A stretch of 64,000 nt of DNA from Clostridium culturomicium (GCF_000821305.1 NZ_CCXK01000017.1:746159-810158), one strand, 5' to 3'. Positions 1 to 9,520 are shown, counted from the first letter of the stretch. Program-made: numbers and translations. Notes: generated by a model from the letters alone, not told the origin.

Positions 1-2
1 AT

Positions 3-248
3 TTAGTATTTAATCACCCTAATATTACCAAAGAGCAGATGGAGTATGGATATAACAAAGCTTATAAAGATTTTTATAGGTGGGGAAATATCATAAAGTC
101 ATCAAAAGAACATGAGGAAATTAGAATGAAAATGAAGCATTTTTCCTATGCAGGTGCTTGGAAAAAGTTTGAGCCAGTATGGAATTTTCTAATTAAGAAT
201 GAACTTCTTTCAACAGCAAGAGGAACCTTAGTTAGAACACTAAAGTGA
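3..248 (+). CDS. C-terminal end of a radical SAM / B12-binding-type protein (partial)
   Basis: The reading frame is open from the left edge of the window and ends at TGA 246-248, so only the last 81 residues are seen. The visible part has the pattern GYNKAYKDFYRW followed by a basic helix and ends in TARGTLVRTLK, which resembles the tail that follows the radical SAM domain in BchE/HpnJ-like cobalamin-binding radical SAM enzymes. The catalytic CxxxCxxC motif would lie outside the window, so the substrate cannot be judged. The assignment rests on this tail alone. The 390 bases after it (249-641) hold no gene that I can support and no clear terminator. Confidence 0.5.
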   Translation, partial: LVFNHPNITKEQMEYGYNKAYKDFYRWGNIIKSSKEHEEIRMKMKHFSYAGAWKKFEPVWNFLIKNELLSTARGTLVRTLK

Positions 249-641
249 TAGAATAATTATTGAAGCACTTCTTATAATTAAAATGAAAGTACTAGTTTTT
301 ACTTTAAAATCTTATATATTGCTCAAATATGCATGGATAATATTACATAGTTGTAAAATTATTTAAATGGATATATTATAAGATAGTCAAGATTTTTAGT
401 ATTATTTCTTTGTAAAGTTGCACCAAAAGAATAATTTGCTTGATTTATATTAGAAAGTAAAGATCATCAGTATTGAAATTAAGAAAGTGGATAATACTAT
501 AAGGATATATTATTATCAGTATGACATATGATTTTTAATTAAGTACTTTTGTGGCAGCTTAAAGCAGTCAGGGGGGATAAATAGTAAAAGTGCATAAAGA
601 AACATGGATAAAATCATTTTTATATAAAGAGGTGCTAAAGG

Positions 642-1475
642 ATGAAAAATAATAATTTCTCAACGGTATTTAAGGGCTTAATTGTTGGTGGAACAATGCT
701 AGTGCCAGGTGTAAGTGGTGGTTCTATGGCAATGATATTAGGCATATATACCAAACTAGTGCATGCTGTAAGCTCATTTATGAAAAATATAAAGGAAAAC
801 TTCCTTTTTTTAGCTCTATTTTGTATGGGTGGTGGCATTGGGATATTACTCTTTGCAAAACCAATTCTGTACTTAATTGAAACTTATCCTATGCCGATGA
901 CTTATTTCTTTTTAGGTGCTGTAGCTGCTAGTATTCCACTTATATTAAAAGAAGCTAAAATTAAATCTTTTTCGTGGAAGATACCAGTTTATATCGCTAT
1001 TGGTATTTTAGTTGTTATGTTGTTCTCAATGGGTACTCAGGAAACCTTTCAACCAAATGCTGCAGAGGGAGTTACAAATTTTCTTCTTTTATGGGTAGCA
1101 GGTTTTATTGCAGCTATAGCTTTAATTTTACCTGGAATCAGTGTATCTTATATCTTGCTTATCATGGGCTTGTACGATACAACAATAAAAGCAATAAGTG
1201 AATTTTATTTACCGTTTCTTATTCCATTAGGGATTGGCTTAATCCTTGGGATTGTTTTAACAACAAAATTATTAGAGTATGTTATGAACAAGTTTCCAGA
1301 GGCAACCTATTTAATTATCCTTGGATTTATCTTGGGTTCAATGGCGGAGGTTTTCCCTGGAGTACCAAAAGGGTTAACAATAATAACCTGTATTATAACT
1401 TTTGCATTAGGATTTGGAGCAATTAGTTTCTTATCCTTGAATGAAAGAAAAAAGAATATGGATGCAGTAAAGTAA
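642..1475 (+). CDS. popT: DUF368 family polyprenyl-phosphate transporter (PopT-like)
   Basis: This 277-residue integral membrane protein has about eight hydrophobic segments. It carries the two related DUF368 signatures: VGGTMLVPGVSGGSMAMILG near residues 15-34 and IALILPGISVSYILLIMGLY near residues 160-180. DUF368 proteins were shown to return undecaprenyl-phosphate across the cytoplasmic membrane for reuse in wall synthesis (PopT). An AGAGGTG ribosome site lies just before the ATG. It is transcribed alone and is followed by a strong terminator. The family call is firm; the transport role is taken from studied relatives. Confidence 0.85.
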   Translation: MKNNNFSTVFKGLIVGGTMLVPGVSGGSMAMILGIYTKLVHAVSSFMKNIKENFLFLALFCMGGGIGILLFAKPILYLIETYPMPMTYFFLGAVAASIPLILKEAKIKSFSWKIPVYIAIGILVVMLFSMGTQETFQPNAAEGVTNFLLLWVAGFIAAIALILPGISVSYILLIMGLYDTTIKAISEFYLPFLIPLGIGLILGIVLTTKLLEYVMNKFPEATYLIILGFILGSMAEVFPGVPKGLTIITCIITFALGFGAISFLSLNERKKNMDAVK

Positions 1476-1542
1476 TTAATATTAAGAAAACATATATTTG
1501 TTTTTTAAATAAGTAAAAGCTTTATATTTACAATAAAACTTT

Positions 1543-1590
1543 AACCTCATTAACTTCTATGATTATCATTTAAGTTAATGAGGTTTTTTA
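1543..1590 (+). terminator. Intrinsic terminator after the DUF368 gene
   Basis: Perfect 14-base arms AACCTCATTAACTT (1543-1556) and AAGTTAATGAGGTT (1572-1585) are followed by a T run. Confidence 0.88.
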
Positions 1591-1839
1591 TATTTCAAAG
1601 TATATAGTTTAACTGATTTACTAATTTTCTGCAAAAGATACCAATATGATAAACCTAATAAAAGATTTAATAAAAAAGCATATTTAAGATACTTTGATAG
1701 TAAATTTTGAAGTGTTCTTTGGTTTAAGATTTAACTTTAAGTTTATTAAAAAATATAATATTATAATCTTTTAAATGTATATATGTGGTAAAATAGTTAT
1801 ATCCTATTAATTGGATTAGTAGATATAAGGAGGCTTTTT

Positions 1840-2115
1840 ATTGAGGCAAAGGATTTACAAAAAGCATTACACATTATGGCATGGATTATTATATGGATAA
1901 CTGGTTTGATGATATTTTTCCTATTATTATCAGGAGCCTTTATGGGCGAATTTTTCATATTATTTATTTCAATTGCTATAGTTGGTTCAATTATTGTTTT
2001 ATTTCTTTTTACATTAGAATATATAATTAATGCCTTAGATACTATTGCCACAAACTCTTATATTTCAGCTAAGCTAATGGAAAAATCTATTGATGAAAAA
2101 TCTCAAACAGAGTAG
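1840..2115 (+). CDS. Small two-TM membrane protein with possible ATT start
   Basis: I do not recognise the family. The protein has two hydrophobic helices followed by a short charged tail ending DEKSQTE. The first ATG in frame is at 1876 and has no ribosome site. A perfect AAGGAGG (1827-1833) sits six bases before an in-frame ATT at 1840, which would add the amphipathic stretch EAKDLQKALHI to the amino terminus. The TTG overlapping that position (1841) is out of frame. Either the rare ATT is used as start, as in infC, or one base is missing here. The coding region itself looks real; the start is uncertain. Confidence 0.5.
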   Translation: MEAKDLQKALHIMAWIIIWITGLMIFFLLLSGAFMGEFFILFISIAIVGSIIVLFLFTLEYIINALDTIATNSYISAKLMEKSIDEKSQTE

Positions 2116-2148
2116 ATTATATTGTAATGTTAACATAGGAGTTGGATT

Positions 2149-2208
2149 ATGATGATAAATATTATTAAAGCTGAAAACATTGAGAATGAAAAAGAAATAT
2201 TATTGTGA
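2149..2208 (+). other. 19-codon ORF with ribosome site, probably a gene remnant
   Basis: TAGGAG precedes ATG ATG, and the frame closes after 19 codons. The short peptide (MMINIIKAENIENEKEILL) resembles the first residues of a longer protein. It is most likely the 5' scar of a lost gene. The rest of the gap up to 2374 shows nothing further except the ACGGAGG ribosome site of the next gene. Confidence 0.2.
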
Positions 2209-2374
2209 TAGATTAATAACAGTATATGGAAAAGTATGTTATAGCTTAAGTAAAAAGCTTAAAGTAGATTGAATAAACTTAAAATTTGATTAAATAATAA
2301 GCAATATATTAATTGCATAAAGATTTTTGTGAGAATTAATAAATTTAATACACCATGTATACGGAGGAATAAAG

Positions 2375-3208
2375 ATGAATTTAAAGATTGCTGTTTTGCA
2401 AATGCGCCCTGAAATAAACAACAAAGTGAAAAATGTTGAAACTATAATTGACAAAATAAAAGAAGCTGCTGAAAATAAAGCTGATATTTTGTTACTGCCA
2501 GAGTGTTTTATTACAGGATATAACTTTCCAATTAATATGGAAGATGCATTAGAGGATGATAGTATTTATATAAAGAAGGTTTGTAGTGCTGCAAAGAACT
2601 ATAGTGTAGGAGTGATAGCCACAGCATTTTCTAAAGGAAAATATAAACCACAGAATACAGCCTTTGTAATAGACAAAACTGGAAAGGTTATTATGAAATA
2701 CTCTAAAGTTCATACCTGTGATTTTGCAGCTGAAGCTGCTTTAGAAAGTGGAAGCGAATTTAAAGTATGTGATTTTCATGGCATTAAATTGGGGGTTATG
2801 ATTTGCTATGACAGAGAATATCCAGAAAGTGCTAGAGTATTAATGATGAAAGGGGCAGAAATCATTTTAGTTCCCAATGATTGTGAAGCAATGAAGCCAC
2901 GTGTACAAGCTTTATCTACTCGTGCCTATGAAAATATGGTAGGAGTTGCAATGGCGAATCCTAATGGAATAAATGCAGGGTGCTCCTGTGCCTTCTCACC
3001 AATCTGTTGGAATGAAGATGGACAATGTGTTGATAATACTTTATTGTTAGCTGAGCCTATGATTGAAGGATTATATTATGCAGATTTTGATATGGATAAA
3101 ATTCGTAATTACCGAGAGAACGAAATGATGGGCAATACCTTTCGCAAAGTAAAAGCCTATGGAGAATTACTAAATGAAAATATTAATGAACCTTTTGTGA
3201 GAAAATAA
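2375..3208 (+). CDS. Carbon-nitrogen hydrolase (nitrilase/amidase family)
   Basis: The 277-residue protein has the full nitrilase-superfamily catalytic set: Glu43 in LLLPECFITGY, Lys111 in YSKVHTCDF and Cys144 in GVMICYDREYPESAR. Members are cytosolic enzymes that cleave nonpeptide C-N bonds in amides, N-carbamoyl compounds or nitriles through a Cys thioester; the substrate cannot be told from the motifs. The length is typical for a single-domain member. The start follows ACGGAGG. The TAA is followed at once by remains of a histidine phosphatase gene. Confidence 0.86.
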   Translation: MNLKIAVLQMRPEINNKVKNVETIIDKIKEAAENKADILLLPECFITGYNFPINMEDALEDDSIYIKKVCSAAKNYSVGVIATAFSKGKYKPQNTAFVIDKTGKVIMKYSKVHTCDFAAEAALESGSEFKVCDFHGIKLGVMICYDREYPESARVLMMKGAEIILVPNDCEAMKPRVQALSTRAYENMVGVAMANPNGINAGCSCAFSPICWNEDGQCVDNTLLLAEPMIEGLYYADFDMDKIRNYRENEMMGNTFRKVKAYGELLNENINEPFVRK

Positions 3209-3500
3209 AAAATCATATAGATGATAAAATTTTTTCAGATGCAGAAAGCAGAAGAGATGAATGAAACAGATTATTACCATTTTTTTTAATGAAATAATGA
3301 ATAATGAACATGAGAATATAATTATAGTTTCCCATGGAGATTTACTTAGTGTATTTAATGCCATGTGGCTAGGTATGGATATTGAAATGCTTAATAAATG
3401 CGACTTGTTTGGTTTTGCAGGTGGTGTAAGTTTTATGAATGAAACAGTTAATGGTAAAAGAGTTATTAGAAGAATGGGTGATATGTCATTTATAAGATAG
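3209..3500 (+). pseudogene. Remnant of a histidine phosphatase (phosphoglycerate mutase-like) gene
   Basis: Right after the nitrilase stop, one frame reads IFSDAESRRDE and then hits TGA (3260-3262). The next frame reads NRLLPFF across a run of eight T, and the third carries NEIMNNEHENIIIVSHGDLL and on to FGFAGGVSF. Together these form the carboxy-terminal half of a histidine phosphatase, with SHGD the second catalytic histidine motif. The amino-terminal RHG motif is absent, there is an in-frame stop, and the frame changes in the T run. The ORF from 3261 to 3500 is therefore a leftover rather than a working enzyme. Confidence 0.7.
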
Positions 3501-3567
3501 TCGTTGAATTCACCCTAGATAATTGATTTGAGTATTATCAATATTCAAGGCAAGGGGAGAGTATAAA

Positions 3568-3996
3568 ATGTCAAGAGGAATAATTATATTTGGCTCACCA
3601 GGTTCGGGTACAACAACCCTAGGAAGAGAGGTTTCTCTAAGGCTTGGTTTCAAGCATTTTGACTTAGACGATTATTTGTGGCTCAAAGATAGTGACCTTC
3701 CTTTTACTGCTACACGTCCAAGAAAAGAACTTACAAAGCTGTTAATGGAGGATATCTCCAAGTTTCCAAACTTTGTTATGTCTGGATCCATGGATAGTTA
3801 TAATGAGCCTTTTGTACCACTATTTGATTGGGCTGTACTTAATTCTGTCCCTGTTGAATTACGTATAGAACGAATTAACAAACGTGAATTTTCAAGGTTT
3901 GGTTCTAGGATACTTCCAGGTGGAGATATGTATGAAAATCACATGAAATTTCTTGACCTTGTTCGGCGTTATGATTTTTATGGGGGATATCAATGA
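3568..3996 (+). CDS. P-loop kinase-like protein, probably C-terminally truncated
   Basis: The amino terminus IIIFGSPGSGTTTLGRE is a Walker A loop in which the usual Lys is Thr, a variant seen in some adenylate-kinase-like P-loop proteins of this size. FDLDDYLW then fits the substrate-binding part, and a lid-like RINKREFSRFG follows. At 142 residues the protein is shorter than related kinases, and it stops soon after FLDLVRRYD, where relatives continue with a last helix and strand. Its stop overlaps the next start (ATGA), so the two are translationally coupled. It may be a shortened and inactive form. Confidence 0.55.
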   Translation: MSRGIIIFGSPGSGTTTLGREVSLRLGFKHFDLDDYLWLKDSDLPFTATRPRKELTKLLMEDISKFPNFVMSGSMDSYNEPFVPLFDWAVLNSVPVELRIERINKREFSRFGSRILPGGDMYENHMKFLDLVRRYDFYGGYQ

Positions 3997-4490
3997 TTGA
4001 AGTAAATTATGCTACAAGTGATGATTTTCAAGTATTAGGAAATATACATGCATCCTCTTGGAAGGTTGCTTATAGAAACATTATTCCCGAAGAAGTTTTG
4101 AATAATATCACAGCTGAAAAACGAGGAGCATATTTTAGAAAAGCCTTAACAGAAGGCTGGGAGCAAGATGCAATTATTTATGAAGATGGTACTCCTTTAG
4201 GATTAATTTGTATTGGTAAAGCCAGGGATATTGACTTAGACAACTCACATGGAGAGATCTGGGGCATATATCTTTTACCTGAAGTATGGGGTAAGGGTAT
4301 TGGTTCAATACTTATCCAGTGGGGTATAGCTGAACTTAAAAATCGTGGATATGAGAAGATATCACTTTGGGTTTTAAAGGATAATGTACAAGCAATCAAA
4401 TTCTATGAAAAGAGTGGATTTACCTTTGATGGAACAAGTAAAGAAATTAACATTGGTATGCCTTTAATAGAGTGTAGATATATAAAATAG
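3993..4490 (+). CDS. GNAT family N-acetyltransferase
   Basis: The 165 residues show the GNAT fold: the amino-terminal strand and helix with HASSWKVAYRNIIPEE, then the acetyl-CoA loop LPEVWGKGIGSILIQWGI (Q/RxxGxG/A type) and the closing NVQAIKFYEKSGF. Such enzymes move an acetyl group from acetyl-CoA to an amine; the acceptor is not predictable. It overlaps the preceding P-loop gene by four bases (ATGA) and a GGGGGA ribosome site lies within that gene. Confidence 0.86.
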   Translation: MIEVNYATSDDFQVLGNIHASSWKVAYRNIIPEEVLNNITAEKRGAYFRKALTEGWEQDAIIYEDGTPLGLICIGKARDIDLDNSHGEIWGIYLLPEVWGKGIGSILIQWGIAELKNRGYEKISLWVLKDNVQAIKFYEKSGFTFDGTSKEINIGMPLIECRYIK

Positions 4491-4513
4491 ATTTAATTAA
4501 GGGGATGGTATAG

Positions 4514-5659
4514 GTGAAAAAGTGTCTAGTTATTTTATTAAGTTTCATTATGATATGTTTATCAGGATGTTCAACTATGAATAAAGCGGATGAAAAGAAC
4601 TTTGAACTAGCAGCTGAAAATGAGTCAGTAATTAAAACTTTAAACAACATTAATTTTTCAATAGATCCAAGAATCGAACTTTTATCAATCATTATATATT
4701 TAAGCCCTAAATATAATGAGAATGTTCTTAGTATAATACCATTTAACTCTTCTTATAAAAAGGAGGTAGAGGAGTGGTTCGGAGATTACAAAAATCACAA
4801 AGCCGTAAAGCTACTTGATTCTATGCTTGAAAGAGGATTTTCCTATGATGCACCACCCACTGGAATGCTTTTTTTAACAAATACTCCTAACTTAAGTGTA
4901 AGAGAAGACATTGATAAGAAAGATTACATGTATAAACAAATTATGAAAAGAGTTGGTGGCGAAAAGAACTTTTTAAAGTTTGTAAAGGCTCTACAGGACT
5001 TTTGTAAAGAAAGTAATTTCTATGAATTTTATAATAATCATAAGGAGTATTACAAAAATATTGTAGAGAGTGCAGTTGAAAGTTCAGGTAACGTAAATTA
5101 TATAAATCAGATTGAAAATTACTATGGGGGAAAACAAAACAGCTATAATATTATTCTTAGTGGAATATTATATGCAAATAACTATGGACCATCAATAAAA
5201 AATACAGATGGTAATTTTGATATATACTCTATTCAAGGTAGTGCAGGAATAATAAATGATATACCTACGTTTGGAGATGAATTTACCTTTAAATATTTAG
5301 TTAGACATGAATTTAGTCACTCCTTCATAAATAACATTACAGATAAAAATATTGATAAAGTTAATGAATATGAAGAATTGTTTAAGCCTATAAATAATAA
5401 AATGAGTAAGCAGGCATATTCTAACTGGGAAATCTGTTTAAATGAACATTTGGTTAGAGCTGTAGTTATAAGGTTAACAGAAATTCATGATGGAAGGTAT
5501 AAGTCATTAAACTTAATTGATATGGAATCCCAAAATGGATTCATTTATATAAGGCAACTTACAAATTTATTAAAGAATGAATATGAACCAAACAGAGATA
5601 AATATCCTACCTTTGAAGATTTTTATCCTGAAATTTTAAATTTGTTGAAGACGTTATAA
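4514..5659 (+). CDS. DUF4932-type lipoprotein with HExxH motif
   Basis: The GTG-started protein opens with a lipoprotein signal peptide ending in the lipobox LSGC, so it should be anchored on the outer face of the membrane. The rest resembles DUF4932 proteins. Residues 265-269 read HEFSH, a HExxH zinc-protease motif, and a downstream NEHLVRA helix could supply a third ligand. A secreted metallopeptidase is a fair inference, but no activity can be read from sequence. GGGGATGG serves as ribosome site. It is the first gene of a pair with signal peptidase I. Confidence 0.68.
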   Translation: MKKCLVILLSFIMICLSGCSTMNKADEKNFELAAENESVIKTLNNINFSIDPRIELLSIIIYLSPKYNENVLSIIPFNSSYKKEVEEWFGDYKNHKAVKLLDSMLERGFSYDAPPTGMLFLTNTPNLSVREDIDKKDYMYKQIMKRVGGEKNFLKFVKALQDFCKESNFYEFYNNHKEYYKNIVESAVESSGNVNYINQIENYYGGKQNSYNIILSGILYANNYGPSIKNTDGNFDIYSIQGSAGIINDIPTFGDEFTFKYLVRHEFSHSFINNITDKNIDKVNEYEELFKPINNKMSKQAYSNWEICLNEHLVRAVVIRLTEIHDGRYKSLNLIDMESQNGFIYIRQLTNLLKNEYEPNRDKYPTFEDFYPEILNLLKTL

Positions 5660-5701
5660 TTAAAAGTAAAACAATTCAGGTTTATGTATAAGGAGAGTAA
5701 G

Positions 5702-6238
5702 ATGAAAAGTAAGATTAAGCAAGAAATCTTTGAGTGGTGTAAAACCATTGTGATCTCTTTAGTTATTGCAATTGGCATAAGTTTAGCTGCACTGCCTACC
5801 ATTGTTAATGGTCAATCCATGTATCCAACCCTAGAAAATAATGATCTTCTTCTAGTTAATAAGCTAACTTATAAAAGCGGAGTTCCAAATCGAGGAGACA
5901 TTATTATTTTTCACACAGATTTAGTAGATCAAACAACTAATAAAAATAAGGATTTGGTTAAAAGAGTTATTGCCTTGCCTAATGAACATTTGATTATAAA
6001 AGATGGCAAAGTTTATATAAATGATGAGCTTTTAGATGAAGATTATATAAACGGAGTATACACAGAGGGGGATATTGATATAATTGTGCCTTCTAATCAT
6101 GTGTTTGCAATGGGAGATAATAGGCCTAATAGTGATGACAGCAGAAAATCATATGTTAGGTCAGTAGCTTTAGAGGACATTGTTGGAAAAGCCTTTATAA
6201 GAGTATACCCATTTAATGAAATGAAGAAATTTGATTAA
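5702..6238 (+). CDS. lepB: Signal peptidase I
   Basis: This is a type I signal peptidase of 178 residues with one amino-terminal membrane anchor (about residues 15-33). It has the serine box NGQSMYPTL (catalytic Ser39), the lysine box LVKRVIALP (Lys87) and the downstream MGDNRPNSDDSR box, as in S26 peptidases. It removes signal peptides from exported proteins on the outer membrane surface. I chose ATG 5702 because AAGGAG (5689-5694) is correctly spaced; the upstream ATG at 5684 is not. It follows a lipoprotein gene with a short gap. Confidence 0.92.
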   Translation: MKSKIKQEIFEWCKTIVISLVIAIGISLAALPTIVNGQSMYPTLENNDLLLVNKLTYKSGVPNRGDIIIFHTDLVDQTTNKNKDLVKRVIALPNEHLIIKDGKVYINDELLDEDYINGVYTEGDIDIIVPSNHVFAMGDNRPNSDDSRKSYVRSVALEDIVGKAFIRVYPFNEMKKFD

Positions 6239-6847
6239 TTGCGAAAGAATAAAGCTATGGGGAAACCATTAGTAATATCAATTGCAGCAGTATCAGGTGG
6301 TAAAAATATGAGAATTGAAACCGACAGAATAGTAATTAGAGATTTTGAAAGAAAAGACGCAGAGAAACTATATAATATTGTTAGGGAGAAAGATATTTTG
6401 AGATTTATGTCTGATTGGTCTGAGGGGGGAGATTCACCAGAAGCATATTTTGCATATATTGATTGGCACCAATCACAAATAAATTCCGTTGATGTATATG
6501 AAAATAAAAGATATGTTATTTCATTACGTGATACGGATGAAATGATTGGAATGGTTGGAATGGGCCTTGAAGATACATTAAATGAGGTTGAAGTAGCTTA
6601 TTTTATGTCAGAAAACCATCAGCGAAGGGGTTATACAGTAGAAGCTGTTAACAAGCTAGTGTAGTGGTGTTTCAAGGTATCTGATATTGCTTACCTTATT
6701 TTAACCATTGATTGTGCCAATACAGCATCTTGCATATTAGCAGAAAAGTGTGGTTTTGAGCTATTTGAAAAGAGAACGCCTTTAGGACATAGACAGCCTA
6801 ATATGGAAAGTGACAGCTATTTTTATTATAGGAAATATAGAAATTAA
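6239..6847 (+). pseudogene. GNAT acetyltransferase gene broken by an in-frame TAG
   Basis: The frame reads IETDRIVIRDFERKDAEKLY and then VAYFMSENHQRRGYTVEAVNKLV before TAG at 6662-6664. Past the stop the same frame goes on with WCFKVSDIAYLILTIDCANT, then ILAEKCGFELFEK to a TAA at 6845-6847, exactly the missing GNAT carboxy terminus. One nonsense change therefore cut an otherwise intact RimJ/RimL-like gene. The likely original start is ATG 6309. Upstream in the same frame lies KPLVISIAAVSGG, which looks like the start of a uridine-kinase-type P-loop gene, suggesting a fusion scar. Confidence 0.8.
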
Positions 6848-6976
6848 TTATTCAACCAATAGTAGAATTCAATCAAATATGCCTCCATTGTTTCATTGTA
6901 AAGTGAGGAATATAATGTAATTATCAGCTGATGAATAAACACTAATCTAATGCTAGTTGAACATGGAGGAGTTAAA

Positions 6977-8020
6977 ATGAATATAGGAAAGCAGATTAAA
7001 TCTTTAAGATTAAAGAAAAATGTGAAGCAAGATGAACTTGCAGATTACTTAGGTGTTTCATATCAAGCAGTTTGAAAGTGGGAGACTGAGATGAGTGTGC
7101 CTGATATTTCATTATTGCCTAACATATCAGCATACTTTGGAGTTACAATAGATGAATTATTTCAGATGCCCAATGAAGCAGAGTTTGAGCGAATTGAAAA
7201 TATGTTTTGGAGTGAGTGCAGAATAAAGAAGGAGACCTTTGAACATGCAGTTCATTTCTTAGAAGAAGTTATTAAAGATGAGCCTTCCAATGTAAGGGCT
7301 TATGAAAATCTTGCTGATTTATACAATCATAGAGCACACAGCGATCATGAACTAGCTTCTGAATACGCAAAGAAGGTTTTAGAATTAGAACCAACAAATA
7401 AAGGTGGATTTGTTGCATTTTTAGAAGCAAATGGAGGAGTTTGTGGTGATGAGTGGGATGATAATAATTTCACTGTAATTGAATATTTCAAAGAGTTTTT
7501 AAAGAAAAATCCAAAGAGCTATCGTGGACTATATGTGATCATAGAAAACTTGTTAAATGATAGAAGATATGATGAAGCTATACCCTATATTGAAGAATTA
7601 AAAATAGTAAATTCTAATCATCAGTATTACATTTATATGGGAGATGTTGCTTATGGAAATGGAAACTTTGAAGAAGCTTTAAAATTATGGAATGAAGCTG
7701 TTGGAGAATATCCAAGCACTTGGCAAGCTTACTGTTCAAGAGCTGATAGATTTAAAAAGATAGGAAAGATCAATGAAGCACTTGAAGACTATGAATATTG
7801 CTTCAAAATGCAGGAGCATCCAAGAATTACAGATGGACTATTTTCCCTTGCACAGTTGCATGAAACCATGGGTGATTATAATGCAGCAATTGAAGATAGG
7901 AAGGAAATCATAAAATGCTTAAAGGAAGATTATAAGGTTACAAGCGGCAACAGTATTGATGAACATAGACGTGAGATTGAAAGATTGAAATCTTTAATAA
8001 TCCAAGAGAAAGAAGCATAA
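6977..8020 (+). pseudogene. HTH-TPR transcriptional regulator gene with TGA in the HTH
   Basis: From ATG 6977 (after TGGAGGAG) the frame encodes an XRE-type helix-turn-helix, IKSLRLKKNVKQDELADYLG, then VSYQAV and TGA (7073-7075), then KWETEMSVPDISLLPNISAYF and DELFQMP in the same frame. In relatives this position is the Ser of the QAVSKWE motif, so TCA to TGA would explain the stop. The remaining 309 codons hold about four TPR-like repeats. The portion from 7091 could still be made as a TPR fragment without DNA binding. Apart from this codon the gene is intact, so the change looks recent or could be a sequencing error. Confidence 0.84.
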
Positions 8021-8180
8021 AGTGTAAGAGCATTCTAATGAAGTATTAAGAAAAGACTATATAAAATTTATTGAAGAGAATTTCGAATAGTAATAATATA
8101 TTTGATTCCTTCAATGATATAAATTCAATTTACATGAATAAGCTATATTATGAGTTTAAAATTATTTCATGGAGAGTACA

Positions 8181-8552
8181 ATGATAGATTTAAAAGCAAG
8201 AGCCAAAAAATTAAAATTAGACATTCCTTCAGTGTATATTGCATTGAAAAAGAAAGAAACACCAATAATTGCAAAGGTATTTGCTTTAATGACTGTTGGA
8301 TATGCTTTATCACCAATAGATCTTATTCCTGACTTTATTCCTGCTATTGGATTTCTAGATGATATAATTTTACTGCCCTTGCTTATAGCCTTGACAGTGA
8401 AGTTTATTCCAAAAGAAGTCTTTAATCAGTGTAGAATTGAAGCAGAACACCTATGGAATGATGGGAAACCTGAAAAGTGGTATTATTCCATACCAATCAT
8501 ATTAATTTGGGTATTTTTAATACTACTTATTTTAAAACCTTTTATTACTTAA
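8181..8552 (+). CDS. DUF1232 (YkvA-type) small membrane protein
   Basis: The signature VGYALSPIDLIPDFIPAIGFLDDIILLPL is that of DUF1232 proteins, small membrane proteins of unknown function. A second hydrophobic segment closes the protein (IPIILIWVFLILLIL). I place the start at ATG 8181, five bases after GGAGAG, rather than at 8169. It is a single-gene unit with its own terminator. Confidence 0.8.
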   Translation: MIDLKARAKKLKLDIPSVYIALKKKETPIIAKVFALMTVGYALSPIDLIPDFIPAIGFLDDIILLPLLIALTVKFIPKEVFNQCRIEAEHLWNDGKPEKWYYSIPIILIWVFLILLILKPFIT

Positions 8553-8573
8553 TTATTATAAAAAGAAACAATG

Positions 8574-8595
8574 AGAGCAGAAATGCTCTTTTTTT
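8574..8595 (+). terminator. Intrinsic terminator after the DUF1232 gene
   Basis: AGAGCA, a GAAA loop and TGCTCT are followed by seven T. Confidence 0.86.
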
Positions 8596-8784
8596 GAAAG
8601 CAATCTTTAATATGTTTAAATTTCAATAAATTCATTAATATGGTAATATATAAGTACGATATATAAAATAGGTTCCATACAATATTTTAAAATTTATCTA
8701 CATGAAAAGCTATTTTACTCATATGAAATAGAAAAGCAATACTTAGATTGATTAGAACAAATTATAATTTAAGGAGGCAAATTT

Positions 8785-9027
8785 ATGGATACGTTAATTG
8801 TCATTTGTTCTGTAATTATTATAATATCAGTACCTACATTGATAATTTTAAGTTTTACTCCAAACCTATCATCTACAAAATTAATGCTATTGGGTATAGA
8901 AGTTACTCTTTTAGGAGCTGTATTTATAGGTTACCTTAGCGAATATACCTTTGTCTTTTATTATCTAGGATTGGCTTTACTTATAATAGGTACAACATTT
9001 AATATTTACGGATTTTATAAAAAGTAA
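8785..9027 (+). CDS. Small hydrophobic membrane protein, unknown
   Basis: The 80-residue protein is almost wholly hydrophobic, with three predicted membrane segments and a short basic tail (YGFYKK). AAGGAGG (8772-8778) precedes the ATG at good spacing, which supports translation. I do not recognise a family; the neighbours (DUF1232 gene and GNAT remains) give no functional hint. Confidence 0.5.
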   Translation: MDTLIVICSVIIIISVPTLIILSFTPNLSSTKLMLLGIEVTLLGAVFIGYLSEYTFVFYYLGLALLIIGTTFNIYGFYKK

Positions 9028-9116
9028 TTTGTTTACTAGAACCTATCATAAGAAAATCTAATTTTATCATATATTATATATATTACAGTTTTTATAAAAG
9101 GAGGTATGAATATAAT

Positions 9117-9347
9117 ATGTTAGCTAGAAGATACAGACCTGAAGATTGTGCAGCCTTAGCTAAATTATTTTATGACACAGTTCATACTGTAAACTCTGCA
9201 CATTACACAAAAGAACAACTGGATGTATGGGCTACAAAAGATATTGACTTAGATAAATGGAATAAATCATTTTTAATCAACACCACATTTGTTGTTGAAG
9301 TAAACTCTCAAGTGGAGAATAGACAAACATATTGGAACAAATATTAA
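9117..9347 (+). pseudogene. N-terminal fragment of a GNAT acetyltransferase
   Basis: MLARRYRPEDCAALAKLFYD followed by TVHTVNSAHYTKEQLDVWA is the typical start of a GNAT protein that normally continues for about 150 residues. After TTFVVEVNSQ the frame departs into unrelated residues and stops, so the acetyl-CoA loop (Q/RxxGxG/A) is missing. A good ribosome site (GGAGG) remains. The fragment cannot bind acetyl-CoA, so I treat it as a pseudogene produced by a deletion. Confidence 0.65.
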
Positions 9348-9520
9348 ATAATTTTATTTCAATACTAAAAATATCTAATATTTAAATGAGATTTTAGAGT
9401 TCAAAATTCACATATTGGAGGTATTAAAGTGATTAAATTATGGAATTAATGCTATGTGGCATATTAAAATTACCCACATAGCATACTAGTTTAAAAATTA
9501 ATATGAGATGGGGAATATAA

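Noticed and set aside
7073..7075. TGA read as tryptophan or selenocysteine
   Set aside because: Relatives have Ser here, TGA ends genes normally elsewhere in the window, and no SECIS-like hairpin is evident.
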